From Desulfurispirillum indicum S5 (GTDB lineage: Bacteria > Chrysiogenota > Chrysiogenetes > Chrysiogenales > Chrysiogenaceae): a stretch of 64,000 bases of DNA. Shown piece after piece: positions 45,377-54,690 of this stretch. Both the position numbers and the translations under genes were made by a program. Location of the stretch: NCBI RefSeq assembly GCF_000177635.2, contig NC_014836.1, positions 1,190,001-1,254,000 of the forward strand, given 5' to 3'. Every line of letters begins with the position of its first letter. The stretch's first letter is position 1. The notes beneath the pieces were generated by a model. The model was not told the origin of the DNA. It made no database searches and was given only the letters and a program-made list of their open reading frames with translations.

Positions 45377-47620
45377 TTATCGCTTCTGAGTACCTCCGCC
45401 GCGTGTGCGGCGATTTTCCCCTTTGCGTTTGTGGGGCAGGGGCGCGGCTGCTGCCGAGGGCGATTTGGCTTTTTTTGTCCGCGCCCTGGGGGCTTTGCTG
45501 CGTGAAGTTTTTTTTGTGTCTGCATGTTCCGGCTGGCTGCCGCTGCTGACCAGGATGAAGTCCAGCTCGCGCTTTTCCACGTCGGCTCTGACCAGCTGCA
45601 CGGTCACCGGCATACCCAGGAAGAAGCGCTGGCGGGTGCGTCGTCCCACCAGTTCATGGGTCTCTTCCTGGTAGAGGTAGTAATCCTTGTCCAGGGTGGA
45701 GACGTGCACCAGGCCCTCCACGTAGCAGGTCTGAAGCTGTACGAAAATGCCCCAGCTGGTGACGCCGCTGATGATGGCGGAGAATTCTTCGCCCACAAAG
45801 GTGCGCATGAACTGGACGCTTTTCAGCAGCTCCATCTGGGTGGAAGCATCGGCGGCCTTGCGCTCCTGGCTGCTGCTGTGCTGGGCCAGGTGGGGGGCGC
45901 TGGCTTCCAGCCGTTTGTGGCGGCGGGCGCGCTTGGTAGTGTCCAGGGATGCCCGCAGGCTGCGGTGGACGATCAGGTCGGGGTAGCGGCGTATGGGGCT
46001 GGTGAAGTGGCAGTAGTGGGTGAAGCCGAGCCCATAATGCAGGCCGGATTCCGGACTGTAGACGGCGCGCTTCATGCTGCGCAGCATGAGGGTGCTGATG
46101 AGGTCTTCTTCGGGCTTGCCCCGGCTCTGCTCCAGGATGGTGTTCAGCTGGGACGAGTGGTAGCTGCGGCCCTTGAGGGGGTAGCCGAAGTTCCAGGCAA
46201 TGCGGGCGAACTCTTCCATTCGCTGCTGATCCGGCTCCTCGTGAATGCGGAAGATGCCTGGATAGCCATGGCTGTCCAGGTGACGGGCCACGGTGACATT
46301 GGCGATCAGCATGAACTCCTCGATGAGCCGGTGGGCAAAGAGCCGTTCCGCCCGGCGCACGTCCAGCACCATCCCCTTCTCGTCGACAATCACCTCCCGT
46401 TCGGGGCGATCAAAGTCAATGCTTCCTTTGGTGAAGCGCTTTCGGCGCAGAATCTTCGCCAGCTTGGCCATCTGTTCCAGCGCAGCCGTGAAGGCCCGGT
46501 CGTGGACATTGCCATCCAGGATTTCCTGCACCTCTTCATAGGTAAAACGGCGGTCAGAACGGATGATGGATGGCGTGATATGATAACCCGTCACATTGCC
46601 CTGGCGGTCGATATCCATGACGCAGGTCATGGCGTAGCGGTTCACCTTGGGCATAAGGGAACAGATATCGTTGGAGAGCGCTTCCGGCAGCATGGGAATG
46701 CAGTAGGCGGGAAAATAGACCGATGTGGCCCGGTTCTGGGCCTCCAGGTCAAGGGCGCTGCCTTCGGTGACATAGTGGGACACATCGGCGATATGGACGT
46801 AGAGACGGAAGTTCCCCTGCTCTGTTTCGATGCTGATGGCGTCATCAAAATCCCGCGCCGTGGCTCCGTCGATGGTACAGGTAAGCAGCTTGCGGTAATC
46901 AGCGCGGCTGGTTGATGTCTTGACCACCCGCGAGACCGCCTGGGCTTCGCGCTCCACTTCGGGAGGGAAGTGCAGCTGCAGACCATAGGCTTCCAGCACC
47001 AGGGTGCGCTCCACCATGGCGTCGCTGGCATCGCCCACCACCTCTACCACTTCGCCTTCGGGCAGGGTGTTGCGACCGGGATAGCTGGTGATTCTGACCA
47101 CCACCCCCTGCCCTTCGCTGACCGCTGCGGCACTGGTGCGATTGAGGCGAATCCAGGGTATCCCCTTGCGATAGGGGTTGAGCAGTGTCTGTTTGCCTTC
47201 CACCACCACCACGCCTGCCATGCGCTCCACTGCGCGCTGTACGATCTCCTTGATCGTCGCGCGGCCGTTGGGCAGAATGCGGAAGGTGATGATGTCGCCA
47301 CTCATCAGCGTATCGGCATCGGCGGAAAGCAGCCGGTACTCATGGGAAGTAGTCTCGTCAGTCACAAAAGCCGTTCCCGGAGTCTGCGTCACCTGCACCC
47401 GCCCCTTGAGGGCAGAACTGGCAGAGAAATAACGATCGGAGGTATCGCGCCCCGCGCGCCCCTCCTTGCACAGCGAAAGCAGTACCCGTTGCAGGGTGGA
47501 AGTATCGGATTTGGAAAGCCCCAGGGCTCCACGCAGATGGCGCAGAGGCACTGGTTCGCCATAGGTATCGAGCAGGGCCAGGATCTCTTCGGCGAGAGAC
47601 TTCTCGTCACGTTGCGGCAT
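45377..47620 (-). CDS. rnr: ribonuclease R
   Basis: A 747-aa 3'-5' exoribonuclease that degrades structured RNA and helps in RNA quality control. A winged-helix N-terminus (about 5-70) and cold-shock domains (about 75-240) precede the RNB domain with the metal-binding cluster IDGATARDFDDAISIE (about 249-264). A C-terminal S1 domain (FSAIISGVTSWGIFVQLQ) and a basic Lys/Arg-rich tail follow. It is full length. It is a single-gene unit facing ybbP. Confidence 0.97.
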   Translation of the reverse strand: MPQRDEKSLAEEILALLDTYGEPVPLRHLRGALGLSKSDTSTLQRVLLSLCKEGRAGRDTSDRYFSASSALKGRVQVTQTPGTAFVTDETTSHEYRLLSADADTLMSGDIITFRILPNGRATIKEIVQRAVERMAGVVVVEGKQTLLNPYRKGIPWIRLNRTSAAAVSEGQGVVVRITSYPGRNTLPEGEVVEVVGDASDAMVERTLVLEAYGLQLHFPPEVEREAQAVSRVVKTSTSRADYRKLLTCTIDGATARDFDDAISIETEQGNFRLYVHIADVSHYVTEGSALDLEAQNRATSVYFPAYCIPMLPEALSNDICSLMPKVNRYAMTCVMDIDRQGNVTGYHITPSIIRSDRRFTYEEVQEILDGNVHDRAFTAALEQMAKLAKILRRKRFTKGSIDFDRPEREVIVDEKGMVLDVRRAERLFAHRLIEEFMLIANVTVARHLDSHGYPGIFRIHEEPDQQRMEEFARIAWNFGYPLKGRSYHSSQLNTILEQSRGKPEEDLISTLMLRSMKRAVYSPESGLHYGLGFTHYCHFTSPIRRYPDLIVHRSLRASLDTTKRARRHKRLEASAPHLAQHSSSQERKAADASTQMELLKSVQFMRTFVGEEFSAIISGVTSWGIFVQLQTCYVEGLVHVSTLDKDYYLYQEETHELVGRRTRQRFFLGMPVTVQLVRADVEKRELDFILVSSGSQPEHADTKKTSRSKAPRARTKKAKSPSAAAAPLPHKRKGENRRTRGGGTQKR

Positions 47621-48081
47621 GGAGCCTCCTTGGGGCGCAGAATTACTGGGAATAACGAGGGGATAGTAGCACAGAAAGCCCGTGAAAACACCAGACCATC
47701 ACGTACGTTGCAATGACGCGCGACGGCGAGCAACACCGCAGATGAGGGTTTTTCAGCAGCCTGTTAACCGTGGAAAGCTCGGTTTGCACAAAAGACTGCC
47801 AAAGACAGGAGGTCTCAATAAGGCTGATGCCGGGTGTGCTCTGGGGCTCTTACGACGCCGTTTCAACGCAGAACAATCGCCTGGCCGTGCCACGTCACCG
47901 TTGAGACTGTTCCTTATGACATGCTATAGGGAAGAGCCACAGTTACTCCGGTCAGTGGATGTTTTTTTACCGGCAAACTTGATAAATTTTGGTAAATTTG
48001 GCACAGTAAAACGGTATACAATTCAACGAAAATCCTATGTACATCCAATGAACACACCAAATCCTTGAGGAGTCGTGGAAA
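47621..48081. other. 460-bp intergenic region before the TRAP transporter
   Basis: No believable gene. It holds the repeat fragment at 47701-47770, a patch with no match in the window, and an AT-rich segment at about 47970-48030 (gataaattttggtaaattt, then tataca at 48015-48020) that probably carries the TRAP operon promoter. No clean -35/-10 pair at 16-18 bp was found. The ribosome binding site of the next gene (TTGAGGAG) ends the region. Confidence 0.5.
47701..47770 (-). repeat. degenerate fragment of the dispersed repeat
   Basis: 'acgtacgttgcaatgacg...gcagatgagg...cagcagcctgtta' aligns over about 70 bp with copy B (21252-21322) at roughly 75% identity, including the 'gcagcctg' junction. 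It also recalls a 'caggctgttgaaaa' sequence I know as frequent in delta-proteobacterial intergenic DNA (recollection, not checked). Confidence 0.6.
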
Positions 48082-49125
48082 ATGTCTTTGCCAAAATCCT
48101 TCATCATTGCCCTTTTCAGTACATTTGCGCTTTTCCTGGCTGGTTGCAGTCAGGATACTTCAACTCCCGCTGCTGGCAGCGGTTCCACATGGCTGTACGC
48201 CCACGAGGAGTTTGAAGGTGATGTGCAGGATGTCTTTGCCCATGAGTTCAAGAATTACATTGAGGCCAACTCAAACCACCAGGTTCGCATCTACCGGTTT
48301 GGCGAACTGGGTGAGTCTGATGACATCATGGAGCAGACCCAGGCTGGAATCCTGCAGTTTGTCAATCAGTCCCCCGGTTTTACTGGTTCACTGATTCCCG
48401 AAGCGCAGATCTTTTTCATTCCCTACCTGCTGCCTGTTGAGGATGAGCAGATTGTAGAGTTCTTTCGCACGAGTGTTGCCATCAATGAAATGTTTGGTGA
48501 TCTCTATGCCGAGCAAGGCCTGAAGTTGCTGACCATGTATCCCGAAGGGGAGATGGTCGTGACGGCAGACACTCCGGTTCGCTCCCCGGAGGATTTCCGT
48601 GGTAAAAATATTCGCACCATGACTAATCCGCTGCTGGCGGAAACTTACCGTGCTTTCGGAGCCACTCCCACGCCTCTGCCCTGGGGTGAAGTGTATGGTG
48701 CTTTGCAGACCAACATTATCCAGGGCCAGGAGAACCCTATTTTCTGGATTCAGTCCGGCGGGCTGTATGAGGTTTCGCCGAACCTTATTTTTACTGGCCA
48801 CGGGCAGTTTACCACTGCCATGATGGCGAATCAGGAGTTTTTCCAGGGGCTGCCGGAAAGTGATCGTCAGCTGATTCGCGAAGCTGCAGAACACGCCTTC
48901 AACTATATAACCGACTATGTTCCCGGACTGGGGGATCGCATGCTGGAAAAGATTCTCCAGTCCAGTGAGCGGGTGACGGTTACTCGCCTCACCGAGGAGG
49001 AGCGTCAGCCATTCCGCGCAGCTGCGGTACAGGTGGAAGATCGCTTTGTCGATATGACTGGTGAGCGAGGCAAGGCGCTGCTGGATCAATTCAAGGCAGA
49101 CTTGCGGAACGTCCGCAGCAACTGA
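48082..49125 (+). CDS. dctP: TRAP transporter substrate-binding lipoprotein (DctP family)
   Basis: Binds the substrate (often a C4-dicarboxylate or other organic acid) for the permease encoded downstream. The 347-aa protein has a lipobox LAGC with Cys22, so it is probably membrane-anchored, unlike many soluble DctP proteins. Conserved features are KNIRTMTNPLLAETYRAFGATPTPLPWGE with the substrate-binding Arg, and the ALQTNIIQGQENP segment. It is the first gene of the dctPQM cluster (14-base gap). The ribosome binding site is GAGGAG. Confidence 0.92.
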   Translation: MSLPKSFIIALFSTFALFLAGCSQDTSTPAAGSGSTWLYAHEEFEGDVQDVFAHEFKNYIEANSNHQVRIYRFGELGESDDIMEQTQAGILQFVNQSPGFTGSLIPEAQIFFIPYLLPVEDEQIVEFFRTSVAINEMFGDLYAEQGLKLLTMYPEGEMVVTADTPVRSPEDFRGKNIRTMTNPLLAETYRAFGATPTPLPWGEVYGALQTNIIQGQENPIFWIQSGGLYEVSPNLIFTGHGQFTTAMMANQEFFQGLPESDRQLIREAAEHAFNYITDYVPGLGDRMLEKILQSSERVTVTRLTEEERQPFRAAAVQVEDRFVDMTGERGKALLDQFKADLRNVRSN

Positions 49126-49139
49126 GGCAGGAGCACTCC

Positions 49140-49712
49140 ATGTCCACCACCAGTCGCCAACCATCGCTGCCCGGTATTCTCGGAGCCATTGATCGCTGGA
49201 TCGGCCATGCCGAGAGTCTGATACTGGCCGTCGGTGTGCTTTTGATGGCACTGAATACCATTGCTAATGTGGTGGGTCGCTTCGTCTTTGGTGAAAGCCT
49301 CTTTTTTGCCGAGGAAGTCAATCGCATCCTGATCGTCATGATTACCTTCGCCGGTATCGGATATGCTGCCCGCCATGGGCGTCATATCCGCATGTCGGCA
49401 TTTTATGATCTCCTGCCCGTTACCGCGCGTCGTATCCTTATGATTGCCATCGCCACGTTCACCGCCATGGTCATGTTCAGTCTGTGTTACTTTTCCATTG
49501 GCTACATTGCCAGCACTCAGGCCACTGGACGGTTGCTGCCCACCCTGGGATTTCCCATTTACCTTATCTATCTCTGGGTTCCGGTGGGATTTGCAGTGAC
49601 TGGTATCCAGTACAGTTTGACGGCCTACAGGAATGCCACGTCCCGCGAGGCTTATCTGTCAACCCATGTCATTGACCACTATCAGGATGTGGATCCGGAA
49701 AAACAGGTATAA
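49140..49712 (+). CDS. dctQ: TRAP transporter small permease (DctQ family)
   Basis: Four-helix membrane subunit of 190 aa that bridges the binding protein and the large permease. Hydrophobic segments are at about 25-45, 55-75, 100-120 and 140-160; the family motif FVFGESLFFAEEVNRILIV lies in the second. It is 18 bases before the large permease gene and 14 bases after dctP. Confidence 0.93.
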   Translation: MSTTSRQPSLPGILGAIDRWIGHAESLILAVGVLLMALNTIANVVGRFVFGESLFFAEEVNRILIVMITFAGIGYAARHGRHIRMSAFYDLLPVTARRILMIAIATFTAMVMFSLCYFSIGYIASTQATGRLLPTLGFPIYLIYLWVPVGFAVTGIQYSLTAYRNATSREAYLSTHVIDHYQDVDPEKQV

Positions 49713-49730
49713 ACCAGGAAGGAAATTGCC

Positions 49731-51014
49731 ATGGCAACCATAATGCTGGTACTGATGATCGCCCTGCTGGTGCTGGGCTTTCCCATGATGATTCCCCTGG
49801 TGGTTGCCGCCATGGTTGGCTTCTGGCTGAGTTTTGATGGGTTCGGTCAGATGAACACCCTTATCCAGCAAATCCTGGGGGGTATACGGCCGGCATCCCT
49901 GATTGCCGTCCCCATGTTTATTCTGGCTGCAGACATCATGACTCGTGGGCACTCGGCTGAGCGGCTGATCAATATGGTCATGGCCTTTATCGGACATATC
50001 CGGGGTGGCCTGGCGGTCAGCACCGCCGCTTCCTGTACCCTCTTTGGTGCCGTATCCGGCTCTACCCAGGCCACGGTGGTGGCCATCGGTTCTCCCTTGC
50101 GCCCACGCATGCTTAAGGCCGGCTACAAAGATCCCTTTACCCTGGCTCTCATTATCAACTCCAGTGACATCGCCTTCCTGATCCCTCCCAGCATCGGCAT
50201 GATTCTCTACGGTGTTATCTCGGGCACTTCCATTGGTGAACTCTTCATAGCCGGAATTGGGCCCGGACTGCTTATACTGCTGCTTTTCTCCATCTATTGC
50301 GTCATATACGCCACTGTCAAGGGAGTTCCTACTGAACCCAAAGCGAGCTGGAAAGAGCGAGTGATTGCTGTGAGGCAGGCCCTGTGGCCCCTTGGCTTTC
50401 CCGTTATCATTGTGGGCGGAATCTATGGCGGTGTTTTCAGCCCGACAGAAGCTGCGGCGGCCTGTGTGCTCTATGCCGTCATACTCGAATTCATCATCTT
50501 TCGCGTCCTCAAACCCGCTGACCTCTACGCCATCGCCAAGTCCACCGGACTGGTAACCGCCGTTGTCTTTATCCTTGTCGGCGTCGGTAACGCCTTTTCC
50601 TGGATTCTTTCCTTTGCTCAGATTCCCCAGACTCTGCTCAGTGGACTGGGAATTTATGACATGGGAGCCAATGGCGTACTTATTGCCATCGCCATTGCCT
50701 TTTTTATTGCCTGCATGTTTGTGGACCCCATTGTGGTTATCCTCGTCCTTACCCCCATTTTTGCTCCAGCTGTTGCCAGTGCTGGAATCGACCCTGTACT
50801 GGTCGGCGTGCTCATCACCCTGATGGTCGCTATTGGCTCAGCCACCCCACCCTTTGGCTGCGACATCTTCACGGCTATAGCCATATTTAAACGACCCTAC
50901 TGGGAGGTCATCCGGGGAACTCCACCCTTTGTACTCATGCTGGTCGCCTCCGCCATTTTGATCATCACCTTTCCCCAGATCGCCCTGTTCCTCAGGGACC
51001 TGGCCTTTGCCTAG
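49731..51014 (+). CDS. dctM: TRAP transporter large permease (DctM family)
   Basis: Na+-driven transport channel of 427 aa with about 12 hydrophobic segments. The repeated DctM motifs are visible: FGAVSGSTQATVVAIGSPL, IPPSIGMILYGVISGTSIGELFIAG, EAAAACVLYAV and PPFGCDIFTAI. With dctP and dctQ it forms a complete TRAP system; the substrate is not deducible. A 196-base gap separates it from the thioesterase gene. Confidence 0.94.
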   Translation: MATIMLVLMIALLVLGFPMMIPLVVAAMVGFWLSFDGFGQMNTLIQQILGGIRPASLIAVPMFILAADIMTRGHSAERLINMVMAFIGHIRGGLAVSTAASCTLFGAVSGSTQATVVAIGSPLRPRMLKAGYKDPFTLALIINSSDIAFLIPPSIGMILYGVISGTSIGELFIAGIGPGLLILLLFSIYCVIYATVKGVPTEPKASWKERVIAVRQALWPLGFPVIIVGGIYGGVFSPTEAAAACVLYAVILEFIIFRVLKPADLYAIAKSTGLVTAVVFILVGVGNAFSWILSFAQIPQTLLSGLGIYDMGANGVLIAIAIAFFIACMFVDPIVVILVLTPIFAPAVASAGIDPVLVGVLITLMVAIGSATPPFGCDIFTAIAIFKRPYWEVIRGTPPFVLMLVASAILIITFPQIALFLRDLAFA

Positions 51015-51210
51015 GCAGGCCTTGTTCTTGCTGCTTCCCTTTCCCTGGCACCTGCCCTGGCGTGGGGGAAGTCCGTACGTATGGCATTCTGCCAGCTGCT
51101 TTTCCGAGTCTTTCGTTGGTGCTTCCTCTTCGCACGGTAGTGCTTCAATTTTCTTCATGCTCTGTGCTAAGTTGATTGCTTCAATCCAACGCTGTTTCTG
51201 GAGTTTGTAT

Positions 51211-51633
51211 ATGGATACTGCCCCTTATCTGAGCCGGATTGCCGACCGCCAGCCGGGTGCCAATCCCCTGATGGATTTCCTGCAGATTGAGCCTGTGAAG
51301 ATGGGTCCCCAGGAGGTGCAGTTCTGTCTGCGCAGTTCTGGCGATCTGGCCCAGGGTGCCGGTCTGGTGGGTGGGGGTATTCTGGCGACGCTGGCCGATG
51401 AGGCTATGGCTCACCTGTGTCTGTTCCACCTGGGTGATGGCAAGGCGACGGTGACGGTGGAGTTGACGATGCGCTATCTGAAGCCGGCTATGCCGGGTGA
51501 TACGCTGATTGGCCGCGCGTTTCCGGTTAAAATGGGCCGCACGATCATGCATGTTGAGGCTGAGGTGCTGCGCGAGCGCGACAATGAGTGCCTGGCCCGA
51601 TCCCAGGCGGTGTTTATGGCCGTCGGGAAGTAG
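51211..51633 (+). CDS. PaaI family hotdog thioesterase
   Basis: A 140-aa hotdog-fold acyl-CoA thioesterase. The catalytic motif GGGILATLADEAMAH, with helix-borne Asp/Glu, and VTVELTMRYLKP place it in the PaaI group, which hydrolyses phenylacetyl-CoA-like or other acyl-CoAs. Start ATG 51211 follows GGAG by 8 nt; longer in-frame starts lack one. It stops one base before the ABC permease gene, so the two are co-translated, though no functional tie is evident. Confidence 0.85.
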   Translation: MDTAPYLSRIADRQPGANPLMDFLQIEPVKMGPQEVQFCLRSSGDLAQGAGLVGGGILATLADEAMAHLCLFHLGDGKATVTVELTMRYLKPAMPGDTLIGRAFPVKMGRTIMHVEAEVLRERDNECLARSQAVFMAVGK

Positions 51634-51634
51634 C

Positions 51635-52666
51635 ATGGCCCCGACCTGTGTTCCCCTTTCCCTGAACCGGCGTCGCTGGCAGCAGTTCCGCAGTAACCGC
51701 CGCGCCTGGTACTCTCTGTGGATTCTGCTGGGCCTTTTTGTGCTGAGTCTGGGTGCTGAGCTGATTGCCAACGAGCGGCCCTTGCTGGTGCGTTTCGAGG
51801 GCACCTGGTATGTGCCGTTGGTGAAGGAGTACGACGAGACGGTTTTTGGTGGCGATCTGCCGATCAGTGCCGACTACCGCGATCCTTTCCTGCGGGAGCT
51901 TATCGAGGCGAATGGTTTCCTGATCTGGGCTCCCCTGCGCTATCACTATCGCTCCATCAATTACGCCAGCGCTCATCCCCATCCGGCTCCGCCTTCCCGT
52001 GAAAACTGGCTGGGGACCGATGATCAGGGGCGTGATGTTCTGGCGCGGCTGATTTACGGCTTCCGCGTCTCATTTCTCTTTGCTTTTGCCCTGACTGTCG
52101 CCAGCTGCCTGATCGGGGTGGCTGCGGGGGCGGTGCAGGGGTACTTTGGTGGTGCCATTGATCTGTTGGGTCAGCGTTTTATTGAAATATGGTCCGGGTT
52201 GCCGGTGCTGTTTGTGCTGATCATTCTCTCCAGTATTGTGCAGCCGGGTTTCTGGTGGCTGCTGGGCATTATGGTGCTCTTCAGCTGGACGGCCCTGGTG
52301 GATGTGGTGCGGGCGGAGTTTCTGCGTGGGCGCAATCTGGAGTATGTGCGGGCGGCGCGCGCCCTGGGGGTGAGTGACGTGGCTATTATGCGTCGCCATG
52401 TGCTGCCCAACGCCATGGTGGCGACCATGACCTTCGTGCCTTTTCTCTTCACTGGCGCCGTGACGACGCTGACGGCGCTGGATTTTCTGGGTTTCGGACT
52501 GCCGCCGGGCTCGCCTTCGCTGGGGGAGCTGGTGGCCCAGGCCAAGAATAATCTCCATGCTCCCTGGCTGGGGATCACGGCGTTTTTTTCCCTGGCAACG
52601 CTGCTGACACTGCTGGTTTTTCTCGGAGAGGGTACCCGTGACGCCTTTGACCCACGAAGACACTGA
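51635..52666 (+). CDS. oligopeptide/microcin-type ABC transporter permease (YejE-like)
   Basis: A 343-aa permease close to YejE in size, including the extended N-terminal region (about 1-130) before the transport domain. SRENWLGTDDQGRDVLARLIYG marks the start of the binding-protein-dependent permease domain, and the EAA-like loop EFLRGRNLEYVRAARALGVSD the ATPase contact. It probably imports short peptides. The YejB-type partner permease and the YejA-type binding protein, usually immediately upstream, are missing here. ATG 51635 is 1 base after the thioesterase stop. Confidence 0.87.
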   Translation: MAPTCVPLSLNRRRWQQFRSNRRAWYSLWILLGLFVLSLGAELIANERPLLVRFEGTWYVPLVKEYDETVFGGDLPISADYRDPFLRELIEANGFLIWAPLRYHYRSINYASAHPHPAPPSRENWLGTDDQGRDVLARLIYGFRVSFLFAFALTVASCLIGVAAGAVQGYFGGAIDLLGQRFIEIWSGLPVLFVLIILSSIVQPGFWWLLGIMVLFSWTALVDVVRAEFLRGRNLEYVRAARALGVSDVAIMRRHVLPNAMVATMTFVPFLFTGAVTTLTALDFLGFGLPPGSPSLGELVAQAKNNLHAPWLGITAFFSLATLLTLLVFLGEGTRDAFDPRRH

Positions 52667-54266
52667 AAAAGACTCTGTAAACCTGGCTGAAGGGGAGATT
52701 CTCGATGTCAGGAATCTGCGTATATCCTTTGGTGCGATGGAAGTGGTACAGGGAGTCAGCCTGCGATTGCAGCGGGGGCAGACCCTGGCCCTGGTGGGGG
52801 AGAGCGGTTCCGGCAAATCGGTGACCGCGCTGTCGCTGCTGCGACTTCTGCCTCAAGGAGCCTCCGTTGATCCGGGGAGTTCCATTGTGGTCAGCGGCCA
52901 GCCAGTGCTGTCTCTGACTCCCCGTCAGCTGCGTCAGCTGCGGGGCGGTTCCGTGGGTATGATCTTTCAGGAACCCATGACTTCCCTGAACCCTCTGCAC
53001 ACCATCGAAAAGCAGATCGGCGAAACCCTGCAGCTGCACCGTGGCGTCAGTGGCCGGGCGCTTCGTGAACAGGTGCTGGCCCTGCTGGAAGAGGTGGGTA
53101 TCGACAATGCTGCCAGACGCATGGGTGCTTTCCCCCATGAGCTTTCGGGAGGGCAGCGGCAGCGGGTGATGATCGCCATGGCCCTGGCCAACGATCCCGC
53201 GTTGCTGATCGCAGATGAGCCCACCACCGCCCTGGATGTTACGGTGGCCAGCCAGATCCTTGAGCTGCTGAAACGCCTGCAGCGCAAGCGTCACATGGCT
53301 ATACTCCTGATTACCCATAACCTGGGCATCGTGCGCCGTTACGCGCACCAGATCGCGGTGATGCAGACGGGCCGGATCGTGGAGCAGGGCACGTGCACGG
53401 AAATATTCACGTCGCCGCGCCATTGCTGCACCCGCATGCTGCTGGATGCCGAACGTCACCATCCGCCGGTACCGGTGGTGGCTGGCGCGTCGGAGCTTCT
53501 GCGGGTGGAGGATCTGCGGGTATGGTTCCCCATCAAAAAGGGTATCTGGCGGCGTACGGTGGATCATGTGCGCGCCGTGGACGGGGTCAGTCTGCGTGTG
53601 GCCAGGGGCGAAACCCTGGGGATTGTCGGCGAAAGCGGATCGGGCAAGACGACCCTGGGCCTGGCGCTGCTGCGGCTGCTGCCCGCCAGTGGCGAGATCC
53701 ACTTTGATGGCCACGCCCTGCACGCGTTAAAACACAAGGCCATGCGCCCGCTGCGCCGCGCTGTTCAGGTGGTGCTGCAGGACCCCTACGGCAGCCTCAG
53801 CCCGCGAATGAATGTGGCCCAGATCCTTGAAGAAGGGCTGCTGGTGCATGGGTTCAGTGTCAGCGAGCGCCGGGAGCTGGTGCAATGGGCGCTGCAGGAA
53901 GTGGGCCTGGATGTGGCCATGCTGGAGCGCTATCCCCACGAGTTTTCCGGTGGGCAGCGCCAGCGCATTGCCATCGCCCGCGCACTGGTGCTCAACCCCC
54001 GCCTGCTGGTGCTGGATGAGCCCACTTCGGCTCTGGATCAGAGCACCCAGGCCCAGGTCATGGCCCTGCTGCGCCAGCTGCAGGCAAAGTACGGGCTGAC
54101 CTACCTGTTTATCAGCCACGACCTTGGTCTGATCCGCTCCATCAGCCACCAGGTGCTGGTGATGAAGGATGGCCGGGCGGTGGAGCAGGGTTCCACGGAA
54201 GCCATCTTCGCGGAACCACGCCACCCCTACACCAGACAGTTGATGCAGTCGGCATTGACTGTCTGA
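52638..54266 (+). CDS. dual-ATPase ABC transporter protein (YejF-like)
   Basis: A 542-aa fusion of two ABC ATPases. Domain 1 has GESGSGKS (near 55), LSGGQRQRV and IADEPTTALDVT; domain 2 has GESGSGKTT (near 335), FSGGQRQRI and LDEPTSALDQS. Both carry oligopeptide/dipeptide (DppD/DppF-like) features, so it powers peptide import with the YejE-like permease. GTG 52638 with GAGAGGG upstream overlaps yejE by 29 bases. Confidence 0.92.
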   Translation: MTPLTHEDTEKDSVNLAEGEILDVRNLRISFGAMEVVQGVSLRLQRGQTLALVGESGSGKSVTALSLLRLLPQGASVDPGSSIVVSGQPVLSLTPRQLRQLRGGSVGMIFQEPMTSLNPLHTIEKQIGETLQLHRGVSGRALREQVLALLEEVGIDNAARRMGAFPHELSGGQRQRVMIAMALANDPALLIADEPTTALDVTVASQILELLKRLQRKRHMAILLITHNLGIVRRYAHQIAVMQTGRIVEQGTCTEIFTSPRHCCTRMLLDAERHHPPVPVVAGASELLRVEDLRVWFPIKKGIWRRTVDHVRAVDGVSLRVARGETLGIVGESGSGKTTLGLALLRLLPASGEIHFDGHALHALKHKAMRPLRRAVQVVLQDPYGSLSPRMNVAQILEEGLLVHGFSVSERRELVQWALQEVGLDVAMLERYPHEFSGGQRQRIAIARALVLNPRLLVLDEPTSALDQSTQAQVMALLRQLQAKYGLTYLFISHDLGLIRSISHQVLVMKDGRAVEQGSTEAIFAEPRHPYTRQLMQSALTV

Positions 54267-54333
54267 ACGGGCGCTCCTTGTGTCGCGAGCGTATTTTGTG
54301 TAGTATAGCCGTTATGTATCAGGAGGTGCATCC

Positions 54334-54654
54334 ATGGAGTTCAATAAGGATCTCAAGCTGGTTATCAGTATTGTGCGAGCCGAGCATACTGAAGAGGTGA
54401 TTACCGCTTTGGAAAAAGCAGGTGCCGCAGGCTGGTCTATTGTGCGTGGCCGTGGTGCCAGTTCACGCAGCCAGTTGAAGGTTTTTGGCATGCGCCTTGA
54501 GCCCATGAAAGAGGTCATCTACACTATTGTTCCCGATACCCACGCGGTTCAGGTGATGCAGACTGCCTGTGAAGTAGGCCAGCTGAATGAGCCGGGCAAT
54601 GGCATCAGCTTTATTGTGAACGTGGAAGCAGCGGCCGGAGTCCTTTTCGGCTGA
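54334..54654 (+). CDS. PII-superfamily small regulator, non-canonical
   Basis: A 106-aa protein with the PII ferredoxin-like layout, beginning LKLVISIVRAEHTEEVITAL. The usual T-loop with its uridylylated Tyr is replaced by RGRGASSRSQLKVFGMRLEPM, and the TGxxGDGKIFV B-loop reads EPGNGISFIVNVEAA, so it is not a standard GlnB/GlnK. There is no amtB or glnA nearby. It sits between the peptide transporter and a CPA1 antiporter with which it converges. Start ATG 54334 follows AGGAGG. The partner and ligand are unknown. Confidence 0.75.
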   Translation: MEFNKDLKLVISIVRAEHTEEVITALEKAGAAGWSIVRGRGASSRSQLKVFGMRLEPMKEVIYTIVPDTHAVQVMQTACEVGQLNEPGNGISFIVNVEAAAGVLFG

Positions 54655-54690
54655 TCTGCCGCTTGTCTATCTTCGGTTGCAACAACCATG

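Noticed and set aside
54334-54654. GlnB/GlnK with glutamine-linked regulation
   Set aside because: The T-loop Tyr and the GDGK B-loop are missing and no amtB or glnA is adjacent.
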